A stretch of DNA of 24,292 nt from an uncultured Clostridia bacterium (lineage in GTDB: Bacteria; Bacillota; Clostridia; Christensenellales; Aristaeellaceae), in contig CAMKAE010000007.1 of the NCBI GenBank assembly GCA_946410395.1, positions 1 through 24,292 of the forward strand, given 5' to 3'. The notes beneath the pieces are model-generated. The model was given only the letters and a program-made list of their open reading frames with translations. It did no database searches and was not told where the DNA came from. Positions 14,532-21,539 of this stretch are shown one piece after another. The position numbers were made by a program, and so were the translations under genes. Positions within the stretch are counted from its first letter, which is position 1; the number at the start of each line of letters is the position of its first letter.

Positions 14532-15069
14532 AATCGTCATCGTTTTCCGGGAAGAGGGGCTTGCCGCAGAAGGGGCAGGGCATGTCCTCGTCCAGGTCCA
14601 GCGAATTGACATTGAGGGAGACTTCCTTCGCGCAGTGGGGGCAGTTGTAGTAAACAATGTCCTCCTCGTTCCTCTGCTCAGCTTCTTTCTTTTTCAGGCT
14701 GACATGAGATTCGTCCGGTTCCTGCGCAGGGTCAGCTTCGTCTTCATTTTCCGCCGGCTCATCCTTCGCCTGAGGTTCCACGTCGGCTTCCGCTTCTTCG
14801 TCGGATTCTTCCTCTTCGTCTTCCGGGAAGACGGGCTCATCCAGCGCATCAGTCACCATTTCCTCGACGTCCGAAAGGTCCTCGTCAATGGCCTCGACGT
14901 AGTCGGAGAGCTCCGCATGGTTCTTCTCAAGCTCCTCCAGCGCCGCCGCGGTGGCCGCCGCCAGATCGATCAGTTCCAGAAGGAGCCGGTTGCTGCTCTT
15001 TTCGGTGTTGAGCTGCAGACCGTCCGCAAGCCCCTTCAGATAGTTCGCACGATCAGTCAGGTTGCTCAT
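14530..15069 (-). CDS. CD1247-type acidic protein with zinc ribbon
   Basis: A 179-residue protein in three parts. Residues 1-75 are helical, with a predicted coiled-coil character (the conserved N-terminal region of the Clostridia CD1247 family, opening LTDRANYLKGLADGL). Residues 76-135 are a highly acidic, low-complexity linker rich in Glu and Asp. Residues 138-173 are a Cys4 zinc ribbon with C143-x2-C146 and C165-x2-C168 (YNCPHC, MPCPFC). Function is not established. It is 24 nt downstream of efp in the same operon, with GGAGGAAGC before the ATG. This neighbourhood suggests, but does not show, a role tied to translation. The family assignment rests on recognition of the N-terminal pattern. 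Confidence 0.8.
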   Translation of the reverse strand: MSNLTDRANYLKGLADGLQLNTEKSSNRLLLELIDLAAATAAALEELEKNHAELSDYVEAIDEDLSDVEEMVTDALDEPVFPEDEEEESDEEAEADVEPQAKDEPAENEDEADPAQEPDESHVSLKKKEAEQRNEEDIVYYNCPHCAKEVSLNVNSLDLDEDMPCPFCGKPLFPENDDD

Positions 15070-15093
15070 GGTGCTTCCTCCTTGCGCCGATGA

Positions 15094-15651
15094 TCAGGCG
15101 CGCTCCATGTACTCGCCGGTGCGGGTATCCACACGGATCAGGTCGCCGTTGTTGATGAACAGGGGCACCTGCAGCGTGACGCCGGTCTCCAGTGTGGCGG
15201 GCTTGTAGGTGTTGGAGGCGGTGTCGCCCTTGAAGCCGGGCTCGGTGCTGGTGACTTCCAGGGTCACAAAGTTGGGCGCTTCCACGGAGAAAGCGTTGCC
15301 CTTGAAGAACTTGATGGTGACGTTGGTGCCTTCCTTCACATACTGGATGGCGCCCTCCACCTGATCCTTGTTCAGGGGCAGCTGGTCATAGGTTTCCATG
15401 TCCATGAAGTAGTACAGGTCGCCGTCGTTGTAAGAGTACTGCATTTCCTTGGTCTCGATGATGGCCTTGCTGGTCTTGAAGGTGGGGTTGAAGCTGGTCT
15501 CCACCACCGCGCCGGTGAGGACGTTCTTCAGCTTCGTGCGGACAAAGGCCGCGCCCTTGCCAGGCTTGACGTGCTGGAAATCAACGATGGTCCACACGCC
15601 GCCTTCCCATTCGATGGTAATGCCTTTTCTGAAATCGCCGGCAGTAATCAT
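15094..15651 (-). CDS. efp: Elongation factor P
   Basis: Binds ribosomes stalled at consecutive prolines and promotes peptide bond formation. The 185-residue protein has the usual three beta-barrel domains: KOW-like N-terminal, central, and C-terminal OB (LFINNGDLIRVDTRTGEYMER). The loop VKPGKGAAF carries K32, the residue modified in B. subtilis EF-P, so the protein is of the lysine type. ATG 15651 has GGAGG 8 nt upstream. A longer reading frame from a TTG overlaps that ribosome binding site and is not the start. The first gene of a two-gene operon with the CD1247-type protein, it has its own promoter and a leader of about 80 nt. Confidence 0.97.
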   Translation of the reverse strand: MITAGDFRKGITIEWEGGVWTIVDFQHVKPGKGAAFVRTKLKNVLTGAVVETSFNPTFKTSKAIIETKEMQYSYNDGDLYYFMDMETYDQLPLNKDQVEGAIQYVKEGTNVTIKFFKGNAFSVEAPNFVTLEVTSTEPGFKGDTASNTYKPATLETGVTLQVPLFINNGDLIRVDTRTGEYMERA

Positions 15652-15690
15652 GTCGCATTCCTCCAATTTATTGATTCATGAATGCCCTCC

Positions 15691-15718
15691 AGGGCCGCTC
15701 AAGAGGACAAACGGCCCT
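15691..15718 (-). promoter_or_regulatory. Hairpin in the efp leader RNA
   Basis: Perfect 7-bp arms AGGGCCG/CGGCCCT around a 14-nt loop lie in the roughly 80-nt efp leader, some 40 nt before the start codon. No T run follows, so it is not a terminator. It could be a stability or protein-binding element, or chance. Confidence 0.4.
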
Positions 15719-15740
15719 CAGGCACGAATATCCATAAATC

Positions 15741-15769
15741 ATTCTATCATAAATTGCGCGGCTTGAAAA
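15741..15769 (-). promoter_or_regulatory. Promoter of the efp operon
   Basis: The minus strand has -35 TTTTCA (15764-15769), a 17-bp spacer and -10 TAGAAT (15741-15746). The -35 match is moderate. Confidence 0.6.
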
Positions 15770-15854
15770 GGGTTTTCTTGCATCCGGACGTCTTTTTTTG
15801 CTTTTTCTTATGGGGAATCCGTGCCGTAATCATTGTGAACTCCGCATCCGGCCG

Positions 15855-15883
15855 TTGCTTTTTCATGCCGAAGCGGCTATAAT
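15855..15883 (+). promoter_or_regulatory. Sigma-A type promoter of the LCP gene
   Basis: TTGCTT (15855-15860), a 17-bp spacer and a perfect TATAAT (15878-15883) lie about 30 nt before the start codon. It diverges from the efp promoter. Confidence 0.85.
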
Positions 15884-15914
15884 GATGCCGATATCGAATG
15901 AGGAGGCTGATGGT

Positions 15915-17150
15915 GTGAAGCATACCCTGAATCAGCTGCTTGCCGCGGTTCTGGCGCTGTGTCTGATGATTCCCATGATCGTTTATGCCGAGGACGAGGA
16001 AGGCGAGTTCTCCCTGTCGGACCTGGGCGGTGTCACCGAAGAGATTATGCTCGACGACGACCTGTGGGGCGAGGATGAGGAGGAAGCAACGCCACAGCCC
16101 GGCGACTGGGAGAACGATTTCGTAATCGGCGACGGCCTGGCTGCCATCGAGGAAAATCTGGACGCCCTGGTCAACGATGGAACCCTGGATCCCGGCGAGC
16201 TGAACATCAACCCCAATCTGCCGGATCACATCATCAACATTCTGCTCATCGGCGTAGATATGCACGAGAACGACATCAACGCCAAGGGCAACCTGCTGCA
16301 CAACGACACGAACATCATTCTCTCCATCAACACCCAGGAGGGAACCGTCAAACTGACCAGTATTGCCCGGGACCTGTATGTCAACCTCCCCGGCTACAGC
16401 AGCATGCAGCGCATCAATCTCGCCTATGCGCTGGGAACCCGCGACCTGGGAGAAAACGGCGGCCCGCTCCTCACCATGCGCACCGTCAATACCCTGTTTG
16501 ATCTGAACATCACCCAGTATGTCATCATCAACTTCTACGGTCTGGCCTCTATCATTGAGCACATCGGCGGCATTGACGTGGACATGGTCAAGGGCGAGGC
16601 CAACGCCATCAACCAATACCTGAAGAAGAACGGTTCCCGCATGACCTATGACACCAAGGGCAATGCCAACCGCGAGCCCCTTGAGGTCCGCAAGGAGCTC
16701 TCCTCCGAGGAGAAATACACCCTGCACCTGGACGGCATTCAGGCGCTGATGTATGCCCGGCTGCGCACCGGCATGAAAAACAACACCGGCGACCTGGCCC
16801 GCACCGCCCGCCAGCGCCATCTGCTGGAGCTGCTACTGAAAAAGGTGCTGAACAACGTGACCGTCGATTCCCTCACCGATCTGATCACCTACTCCTACCC
16901 CTACGCCAAGACCAACATCAGCGCGGGCACCATGCTGCAGCTGGCCGTGGGCGTACTCCAGGGCGACATCATCACCCGTGCGAAGAACGGTGAGGAGATC
17001 ATCGAGAATCACCGCGTTCCCCTGGACAAGGGCTACAGCTACAAGGACGTGGACGGCGCCAGCGTCATTACCCTGAACGACAGGCAGATGAACAATTGCG
17101 TCGAGTCTATCCACTATTTCATCTATGACGCCTATTATCCCTCCAATTAA
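15915..17150 (+). CDS. LytR-CpsA-Psr (LCP) family cell-wall polymer transferase
   Basis: LCP enzymes transfer teichoic acids or capsular polymers from undecaprenyl pyrophosphate to peptidoglycan outside the membrane. The protein has 411 residues. The start is GTG 15915 with AGGAGG 8 nt upstream; an ATG at 15910 is out of frame. Residues 1-25 form a signal peptide with a good cleavage site after VYA. A very acidic linker spans residues 26-98. The LCP domain (about 105-330) contains NILLIGVD, HNDTNIILS (D131), SIARDLYV (R152, D153), INLAYALG, and the downstream ALMYARLRTG...RTARQRHLLE. Most LCP proteins keep an uncleaved N-terminal anchor, so secretion rather than anchoring is a point to check. 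It is monocistronic with a clean terminator. Confidence 0.92.
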   Translation: MKHTLNQLLAAVLALCLMIPMIVYAEDEEGEFSLSDLGGVTEEIMLDDDLWGEDEEEATPQPGDWENDFVIGDGLAAIEENLDALVNDGTLDPGELNINPNLPDHIINILLIGVDMHENDINAKGNLLHNDTNIILSINTQEGTVKLTSIARDLYVNLPGYSSMQRINLAYALGTRDLGENGGPLLTMRTVNTLFDLNITQYVIINFYGLASIIEHIGGIDVDMVKGEANAINQYLKKNGSRMTYDTKGNANREPLEVRKELSSEEKYTLHLDGIQALMYARLRTGMKNNTGDLARTARQRHLLELLLKKVLNNVTVDSLTDLITYSYPYAKTNISAGTMLQLAVGVLQGDIITRAKNGEEIIENHRVPLDKGYSYKDVDGASVITLNDRQMNNCVESIHYFIYDAYYPSN

Positions 17151-17160
17151 ACGACAGTTC

Positions 17161-17184
17161 AGCGCCTCTGCGGAGGCGCTTTTT
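17161..17184 (+). terminator. Rho-independent terminator of the LCP gene
   Basis: An 8-bp stem AGCGCCTC/GAGGCGCT with a TGCG loop is followed by TTTT, 11 nt after the stop codon. Confidence 0.92.
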
Positions 17185-17192
17185 CACCACGG

Positions 17193-17219
17193 AAAAACGC
17201 GCCATATTGGCGCGCTTTT
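17193..17219. terminator. Terminator of the glutamine synthetase gene
   Basis: A 7-bp stem (17197-17203 with 17209-17215, one wobble pair) has loop ATATT, with A5 on the left and T4 on the right. It terminates the minus-strand gene and can back up the LCP terminator on the plus strand. Confidence 0.85.
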
Positions 17220-17222
17220 CAT

Positions 17223-19307
17223 TCACACATTGAACAGCAGTTCGGCGTAGGTCGGGAAAGGCCAGTCGTGCGCGTCCATCACGGTCTCGAGCTCGTCCGC
17301 CGCAGCGCGGAGGGTCTCCATGGCAGGCAGTACCGTGTCCCGCATATAGCGGGCCTTGTGCAGAGCGTCCGCGGCCTGCGGAATGCTGATGACCGCGCTG
17401 TTCAGGCTGTCGATGCCGTCGGAGAGGCGGCCCGCGCCCAGGGTCATCCGGGCCAGCAGCTTTTCCTGCGGCAAGGTGGAGAAGACCGGCGAATAGTCCT
17501 TCACCGCCTTGGCGCTGCGGGCCATGTCGCCGACGGCCTTGAGCACGGCCGGCAGGATCTCCCGCCTGGCCATGCTCAGCATGGTCTCGGCTTCAATGCC
17601 CGTCTCCTTGCAGTAAACTTCGAGCTGGATCTCATAGCGCGCCCTGAGCTCCGCCTCGCTGAGCACCTTGTGGCGCTCGAACAGGGCGACATTCTCCGGC
17701 GCGATCAGGCAGGGAATGGCGTCCACGGCGGTGGGCAGGTTCAGCAGCCCGCGCTGCTTTGCCTCTTGTACCCAGGCGGCGGAGTAGCCGTTGCCGTTGA
17801 AGATGATGCGCTTGTGCGCACGGATCTCCCGCACGATCAGATCGTGCAGGGCCGTGTTGAAGTCGTCCGCCGTCTCCAACACATCGGCGTACTGGCGGAG
17901 GGATTCCGCCACGGACGTGTTGATCACGACATTGCAGTCCGCGATCGAGGCCGAAGCGCCCAGGGAGCGGAACTCAAACTTGTTGCCGGTGAAGGCGAAG
18001 GGTGAGGTGCGGTTGCGGTCGGTGTTGTCCTTGGGGAATTTCGGCAGCACATGCACGCCGATGGCCATCTCCTGCACCTCGTGCCCCTCATAGGCCGCGC
18101 CGGTCTCGATGGCCTGGAGGATGGCCGTGAGCTCGTCGCCCAGGAACATCGAGATGATGGCCGGCGGCGCCTCGTTGGCACCCAGGCGGTGGTCGTTGCC
18201 CGCGGTGGCCACCGACACGCGCAGCAGGTCTTGGTGCTCGTCCACCGCCTTGATCACGGCGACAAGGAACAGCAGGAACTGCGCGCTGTCGTAGGGAGAA
18301 TCGCCGGGCTCCAGCAGGTTGTCGCCGTTGGCGGTCATGGACCAGTTGTTATGCTTGCCAGAGCCGTTGACCCCCGCAAAGGGCTTCTCCGCCAGCAGGC
18401 ACACCAGGCCATGGCGGTCCGCGATCTTTTTCATCATCTCCATGGTCAGCTGGTTGTGATCCGCCGCCAGGTTGACGATGGTATAGACGGGCGCCATCTC
18501 ATGCTGGGCAGGCGCCACCTCATTGTGCTCTGTCTTCGCGAGAATGCCGAGCTTCCACAGCTCGCGGTCCAGTTCGGTCATGAAGGCCTGGACCCGGGGC
18601 TTGATGGCGCCGTAATAGTGGTCGTCGAGCTCCTGCCCCTTGGGCGGGCGGGCGCCAAAGAGGGTCCGGCCGGTGAAGATCAGGTCCTTGCGCCGCATCC
18701 AGGCCTGCTTGTCCACCAGGAAGTACTCCTGCTCGGGGCCCACGGTGGGGATCACCCGGCGCACCTCGCGGCCAAAGAGCTTCAGCACGCGGACCGCCTG
18801 GCGGGAGAGCGCTTCCATGGAGCGCAGCAGCGGGGTCTTCTTGTCCAGCGCCTCGCTGCCGTAGGAGCAGAAGGCCGTGGGGATACAGAGCACGCCGTCC
18901 TTGATGAAGGCATAGCTGGTCGGGTCCCAGGCGGTATAGCCCCGGGCCTCGAACGTGGAGCGCAGTCCGCCGGAGGGGAACGAAGAGGCGTCCGACTCCC
19001 CCCGGACCAGCTCCGATCCGCTGAAGGATTCGATCACGCGGCCGCCCTCCACCGGGGTGATGAAGGCCTCATGCTTCTCGGCTGTGATGCCGGAGAGCGG
19101 CTGGAACCAATGGGTGTAGTGGGTGACGCCCTTGCCGATCGCCCACTCCTTCATGGCGTGGGCCACCGCACCGGCGATGGCCGGATCCAGATGCCGGCCG
19201 TCGTCAATGGTCTTCTTCAGCGCTTTGTAGATGTCCTTGGGGAGATGCTGCTGCATCACCGCATCGTTGAACACATTGCTGCCAAACAGGGCTTCCATGC
19301 TCTCCAT
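17223..19307 (-). CDS. glnN: Glutamine synthetase type III
   Basis: Makes glutamine from glutamate, ammonia and ATP; a dodecameric GSIII enzyme in the family's studied members. The 694-residue length is characteristic of GSIII and well above the roughly 450 of GSI. Recognisable segments are MEALFGSNVFND at the N-terminus, the GSIII hallmark region FCSYGSEALDKKTPLLRS, VGPEQEYFLVD (active-site acid residues), EVAPAQHEMAPVY, and NGSGKHNNWSM. The start is ATG 19307, with GGAGG 9 nt upstream. An ATG at 19313 has only 3 nt spacing, and one at 19331 overlaps the leader. It is transcribed alone from a consensus promoter. No PII gene or ammonium transporter is in the window. Confidence 0.95.
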   Translation of the reverse strand: MESMEALFGSNVFNDAVMQQHLPKDIYKALKKTIDDGRHLDPAIAGAVAHAMKEWAIGKGVTHYTHWFQPLSGITAEKHEAFITPVEGGRVIESFSGSELVRGESDASSFPSGGLRSTFEARGYTAWDPTSYAFIKDGVLCIPTAFCSYGSEALDKKTPLLRSMEALSRQAVRVLKLFGREVRRVIPTVGPEQEYFLVDKQAWMRRKDLIFTGRTLFGARPPKGQELDDHYYGAIKPRVQAFMTELDRELWKLGILAKTEHNEVAPAQHEMAPVYTIVNLAADHNQLTMEMMKKIADRHGLVCLLAEKPFAGVNGSGKHNNWSMTANGDNLLEPGDSPYDSAQFLLFLVAVIKAVDEHQDLLRVSVATAGNDHRLGANEAPPAIISMFLGDELTAILQAIETGAAYEGHEVQEMAIGVHVLPKFPKDNTDRNRTSPFAFTGNKFEFRSLGASASIADCNVVINTSVAESLRQYADVLETADDFNTALHDLIVREIRAHKRIIFNGNGYSAAWVQEAKQRGLLNLPTAVDAIPCLIAPENVALFERHKVLSEAELRARYEIQLEVYCKETGIEAETMLSMARREILPAVLKAVGDMARSAKAVKDYSPVFSTLPQEKLLARMTLGAGRLSDGIDSLNSAVISIPQAADALHKARYMRDTVLPAMETLRAAADELETVMDAHDWPFPTYAELLFNV

Positions 19308-19348
19308 GGGCATCAACCTCCAATGCCGCATTGTAGGTACTCGCCGGC

Positions 19349-19378
19349 ATTATAACCAGCGGGTCTGGGGTTTGTCAA
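19349..19378 (-). promoter_or_regulatory. Consensus sigma-A promoter of the glutamine synthetase gene
   Basis: The minus strand carries perfect -35 TTGACA (19373-19378) and -10 TATAAT (19349-19354) with an 18-bp spacer. The -35 lies 3 nt past the stop codon of the upstream gene. No riboswitch or antiterminator structure fits in the leader of about 35 nt. Confidence 0.9.
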
Positions 19379-19381
19379 GCG

Positions 19382-19723
19382 TCAGTCCTCGTCCTGCACC
19401 AGGCCCTTGTAAACGAGGTAGTCCTGCTGGAAGTCCATGAAGTCATCCACCAGGGAGGCCATCTTCACCGCCGCCTCCGGGGAGAGCGCGTTGGCCGCGG
19501 CCAGAGTCTCCACGATGTACTCGAAGGCGTCGTCCTCCTCGTAGTACGCGTCCCCGGCATTGCCGTCCGCGTCCAGGACGCCGGTCTCATGCATGAAGGC
19601 GATGTCCGCGTCGATGGCCTGGGCGATGAGGCTGTCGAGGATCTCCGACAGCTCCGCGTGCTCGCGCCGGTTGATCCGCTTCAGGATGAACCGAAGGGCT
19701 TCCTCCTTGTCGTAACCGTTCAT
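19382..19723 (-). CDS. Hypothetical small acidic protein
   Basis: A 113-residue protein I do not recognise. It has no signal peptide, membrane helix or cysteine. It is strongly acidic and predicted mainly helical: an N-terminal basic helix (KEEALRFILKRINRREH, about 6-22), then LSEILDSLIAQAIDADIAFMHE (about 25-46), an acidic loop AYYEEDDAFEYIVE (59-72), and a final helix ending VQDED. It is coding: GGGAGG is about 7 nt upstream of ATG 19723, and it starts 14 nt after the pepF stop in what looks like a topB-pepF-orf113 operon. No terminator separates it from the glutamine synthetase promoter. Confidence 0.8.
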   Translation of the reverse strand: MNGYDKEEALRFILKRINRREHAELSEILDSLIAQAIDADIAFMHETGVLDADGNAGDAYYEEDDAFEYIVETLAAANALSPEAAVKMASLVDDFMDFQQDYLVYKGLVQDED

Positions 19724-19737
19724 GTCGGGCCTCCCTC

Positions 19738-21534
19738 TCAGCGCAGCTGCTTCACGGCCTGCTCAAACTGCTTCAGGGTGTCGCGGAACACGCTCATGGC
19801 CTTGCGGAGCGGTTCCGGAGAAGCCATGTCCACACCGGCCAGCTTCAGCGCCTCGATGGGCGTCACGGAGCTTCCGGCGGAGAGGAACTTGCGCACATCG
19901 GCTACTGCCTTCTCCCCCTCGTTCAGGATGCGCTCGGACAGGGTGATCGCCGCGCACAGGCCGGTGGCGTACACATACACATAATAGGCTCGGTAGAAGT
20001 GCGGGATCCGCATCCACTCGTTGGCGATCCATTCGTCCACGGTGCAGCTCTCGCCGTAATAGGTCTGGTTGAGCTTGTAGTACGCGTCGCACAGGGCTTC
20101 GCGCGTCAGCGGCTCGCCCCGCTCGGCCATGCCGTGGGCAATCAGCTCAAACTCGGCGAACATGGTCTGGCGGAAGCAGGTGGTCCGGAACTGCTCCAGG
20201 AAGTGATTCAGCAGGTAGGCCTGGGCCTTGGGCTCCGGGAATTCCTTCAGCAGATGCCGCAGCATCACGGCCTCGTTGCAGGTGGAGGCGACCTCCGCCA
20301 CAAACAGACTGTAGTCCGCCTTGGGCAGGGGCTGCGCGGTGTTGGAGTAGAAGGAGTGCATGCTGTGGCCCAGCTCATGGGCGATGGTGAAGGCGCTGTC
20401 CAGGTTGTCGTTGTGGTTGAGCAGCACATAGGGATGCACATGGCGCAGGCTGCCGGATGAGAAAGCGCCGCTGGACTTACCCACCGCCGGATACACGTCG
20501 ATCCAGCCGCCGTCACGGGCTTCCCGCAGCTTGGCCAGGTAGTCCTCGCCCATGGGCTTGAGGCCGGCCAGCACCAGGTCAAAGGCCTTCTCGTAGGGCA
20601 TATCCATCGTATAGTCCGGGATCAGCGGGCAGTACAGATCGTACATGTGGAGTTCATCCACGCCCATCAGTTCCTTGCGCAGCTTCAGGTATTCCTGCAG
20701 CACCGGCAGGGACTCGTGGATCACGGCAATCAGATTCTCGTACACGCTGCGCGGGATCTCCAGCGGATCCATGGCGGCCGCCAGCGCGTCCGGATAATGC
20801 CGGGCAGCGGCGGTGGCGCAGTCCTTCTTGACGCTGGCGCCGTAGATCGCGGCGAAGGTGGTGCCGAAGGCGCCGTAGCCCTGCATGATCTTTTCAAAGG
20901 ACTGCTTGCGCAGGCTCCGGTCGGCGGATTCGCGGAAGGGGCCCCAGGTGCCGTCGGTCAGGGTCGCCTTTGTGCCGTCGGGCAGTTCCATGTCCGGGAA
21001 ATGCAGGTCCACGGCTGTCATCATGCTGTAGATGTTGTCCGGCGCGCCCAGCACTTCGCCCAGCGACGCCAGCAGGCGCTCCTCCTCCTTGGGCAGGGTG
21101 TGGGGCTTCTCGCGGATCAGCCGGCGCACGAACTCGCTGTAGTCGGTCATGGCCGGATCCTTCTGAATCTCCTCCAGCACAGCCAGATCCAGGCTCAGCA
21201 GCTCGGGCTCCAGGAAGGCCGCCGCCGCCTGCGCCTGCGTCACCAGCCCCATCACGCGGCCGAACATGGCCTGGGCCTTCGGATCGCCGTTGTCGGCTTC
21301 CCGGCTGAGGAAGGCATAGTCCATCACCGGCATCAGCCTGTCCTGCATCTCGAAATAGGTGCGGATAGCGCCGCGGGGGTCCTCGGCCACATGGCCGTCC
21401 AGGGCCGCAAAGGTCCGGATGTCGGCCTCGCAGGCCTTGAAGGCTGCCTCCCAGGCCTCAAAGGTCGGGAAAATGTGCGCCAGGTTCCAGTGATACTTCG
21501 GGTCGATTTCGTCGCTGCGGAGCAGGTTTGCCAT
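19738..21534 (-). CDS. pepF: Oligoendopeptidase F (M3 zinc metallopeptidase)
   Basis: A 598-residue cytosolic zinc peptidase that degrades short peptides. The zinc site is HELGH (386-390) followed by SFYSNTAQP. The third ligand is a glutamate in VAEVASTCNEA about 25-35 residues later, as in M3B peptidases. The PepF N-terminal region (YHWNLAHIFPTFEAWE) is clear. I chose ATG 21534 because AAAGGA is 8 nt upstream. The in-frame ATG 21543 makes a 4-nt ATGA overlap with the topB stop and is a real alternative (601 residues). The gene is translationally close to topB and probably in one transcript with it. No signal peptide is present. Confidence 0.95.
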   Translation of the reverse strand: MANLLRSDEIDPKYHWNLAHIFPTFEAWEAAFKACEADIRTFAALDGHVAEDPRGAIRTYFEMQDRLMPVMDYAFLSREADNGDPKAQAMFGRVMGLVTQAQAAAAFLEPELLSLDLAVLEEIQKDPAMTDYSEFVRRLIREKPHTLPKEEERLLASLGEVLGAPDNIYSMMTAVDLHFPDMELPDGTKATLTDGTWGPFRESADRSLRKQSFEKIMQGYGAFGTTFAAIYGASVKKDCATAAARHYPDALAAAMDPLEIPRSVYENLIAVIHESLPVLQEYLKLRKELMGVDELHMYDLYCPLIPDYTMDMPYEKAFDLVLAGLKPMGEDYLAKLREARDGGWIDVYPAVGKSSGAFSSGSLRHVHPYVLLNHNDNLDSAFTIAHELGHSMHSFYSNTAQPLPKADYSLFVAEVASTCNEAVMLRHLLKEFPEPKAQAYLLNHFLEQFRTTCFRQTMFAEFELIAHGMAERGEPLTREALCDAYYKLNQTYYGESCTVDEWIANEWMRIPHFYRAYYVYVYATGLCAAITLSERILNEGEKAVADVRKFLSAGSSVTPIEALKLAGVDMASPEPLRKAMSVFRDTLKQFEQAVKQLR

Positions 21535-21539
21535 CGGGA

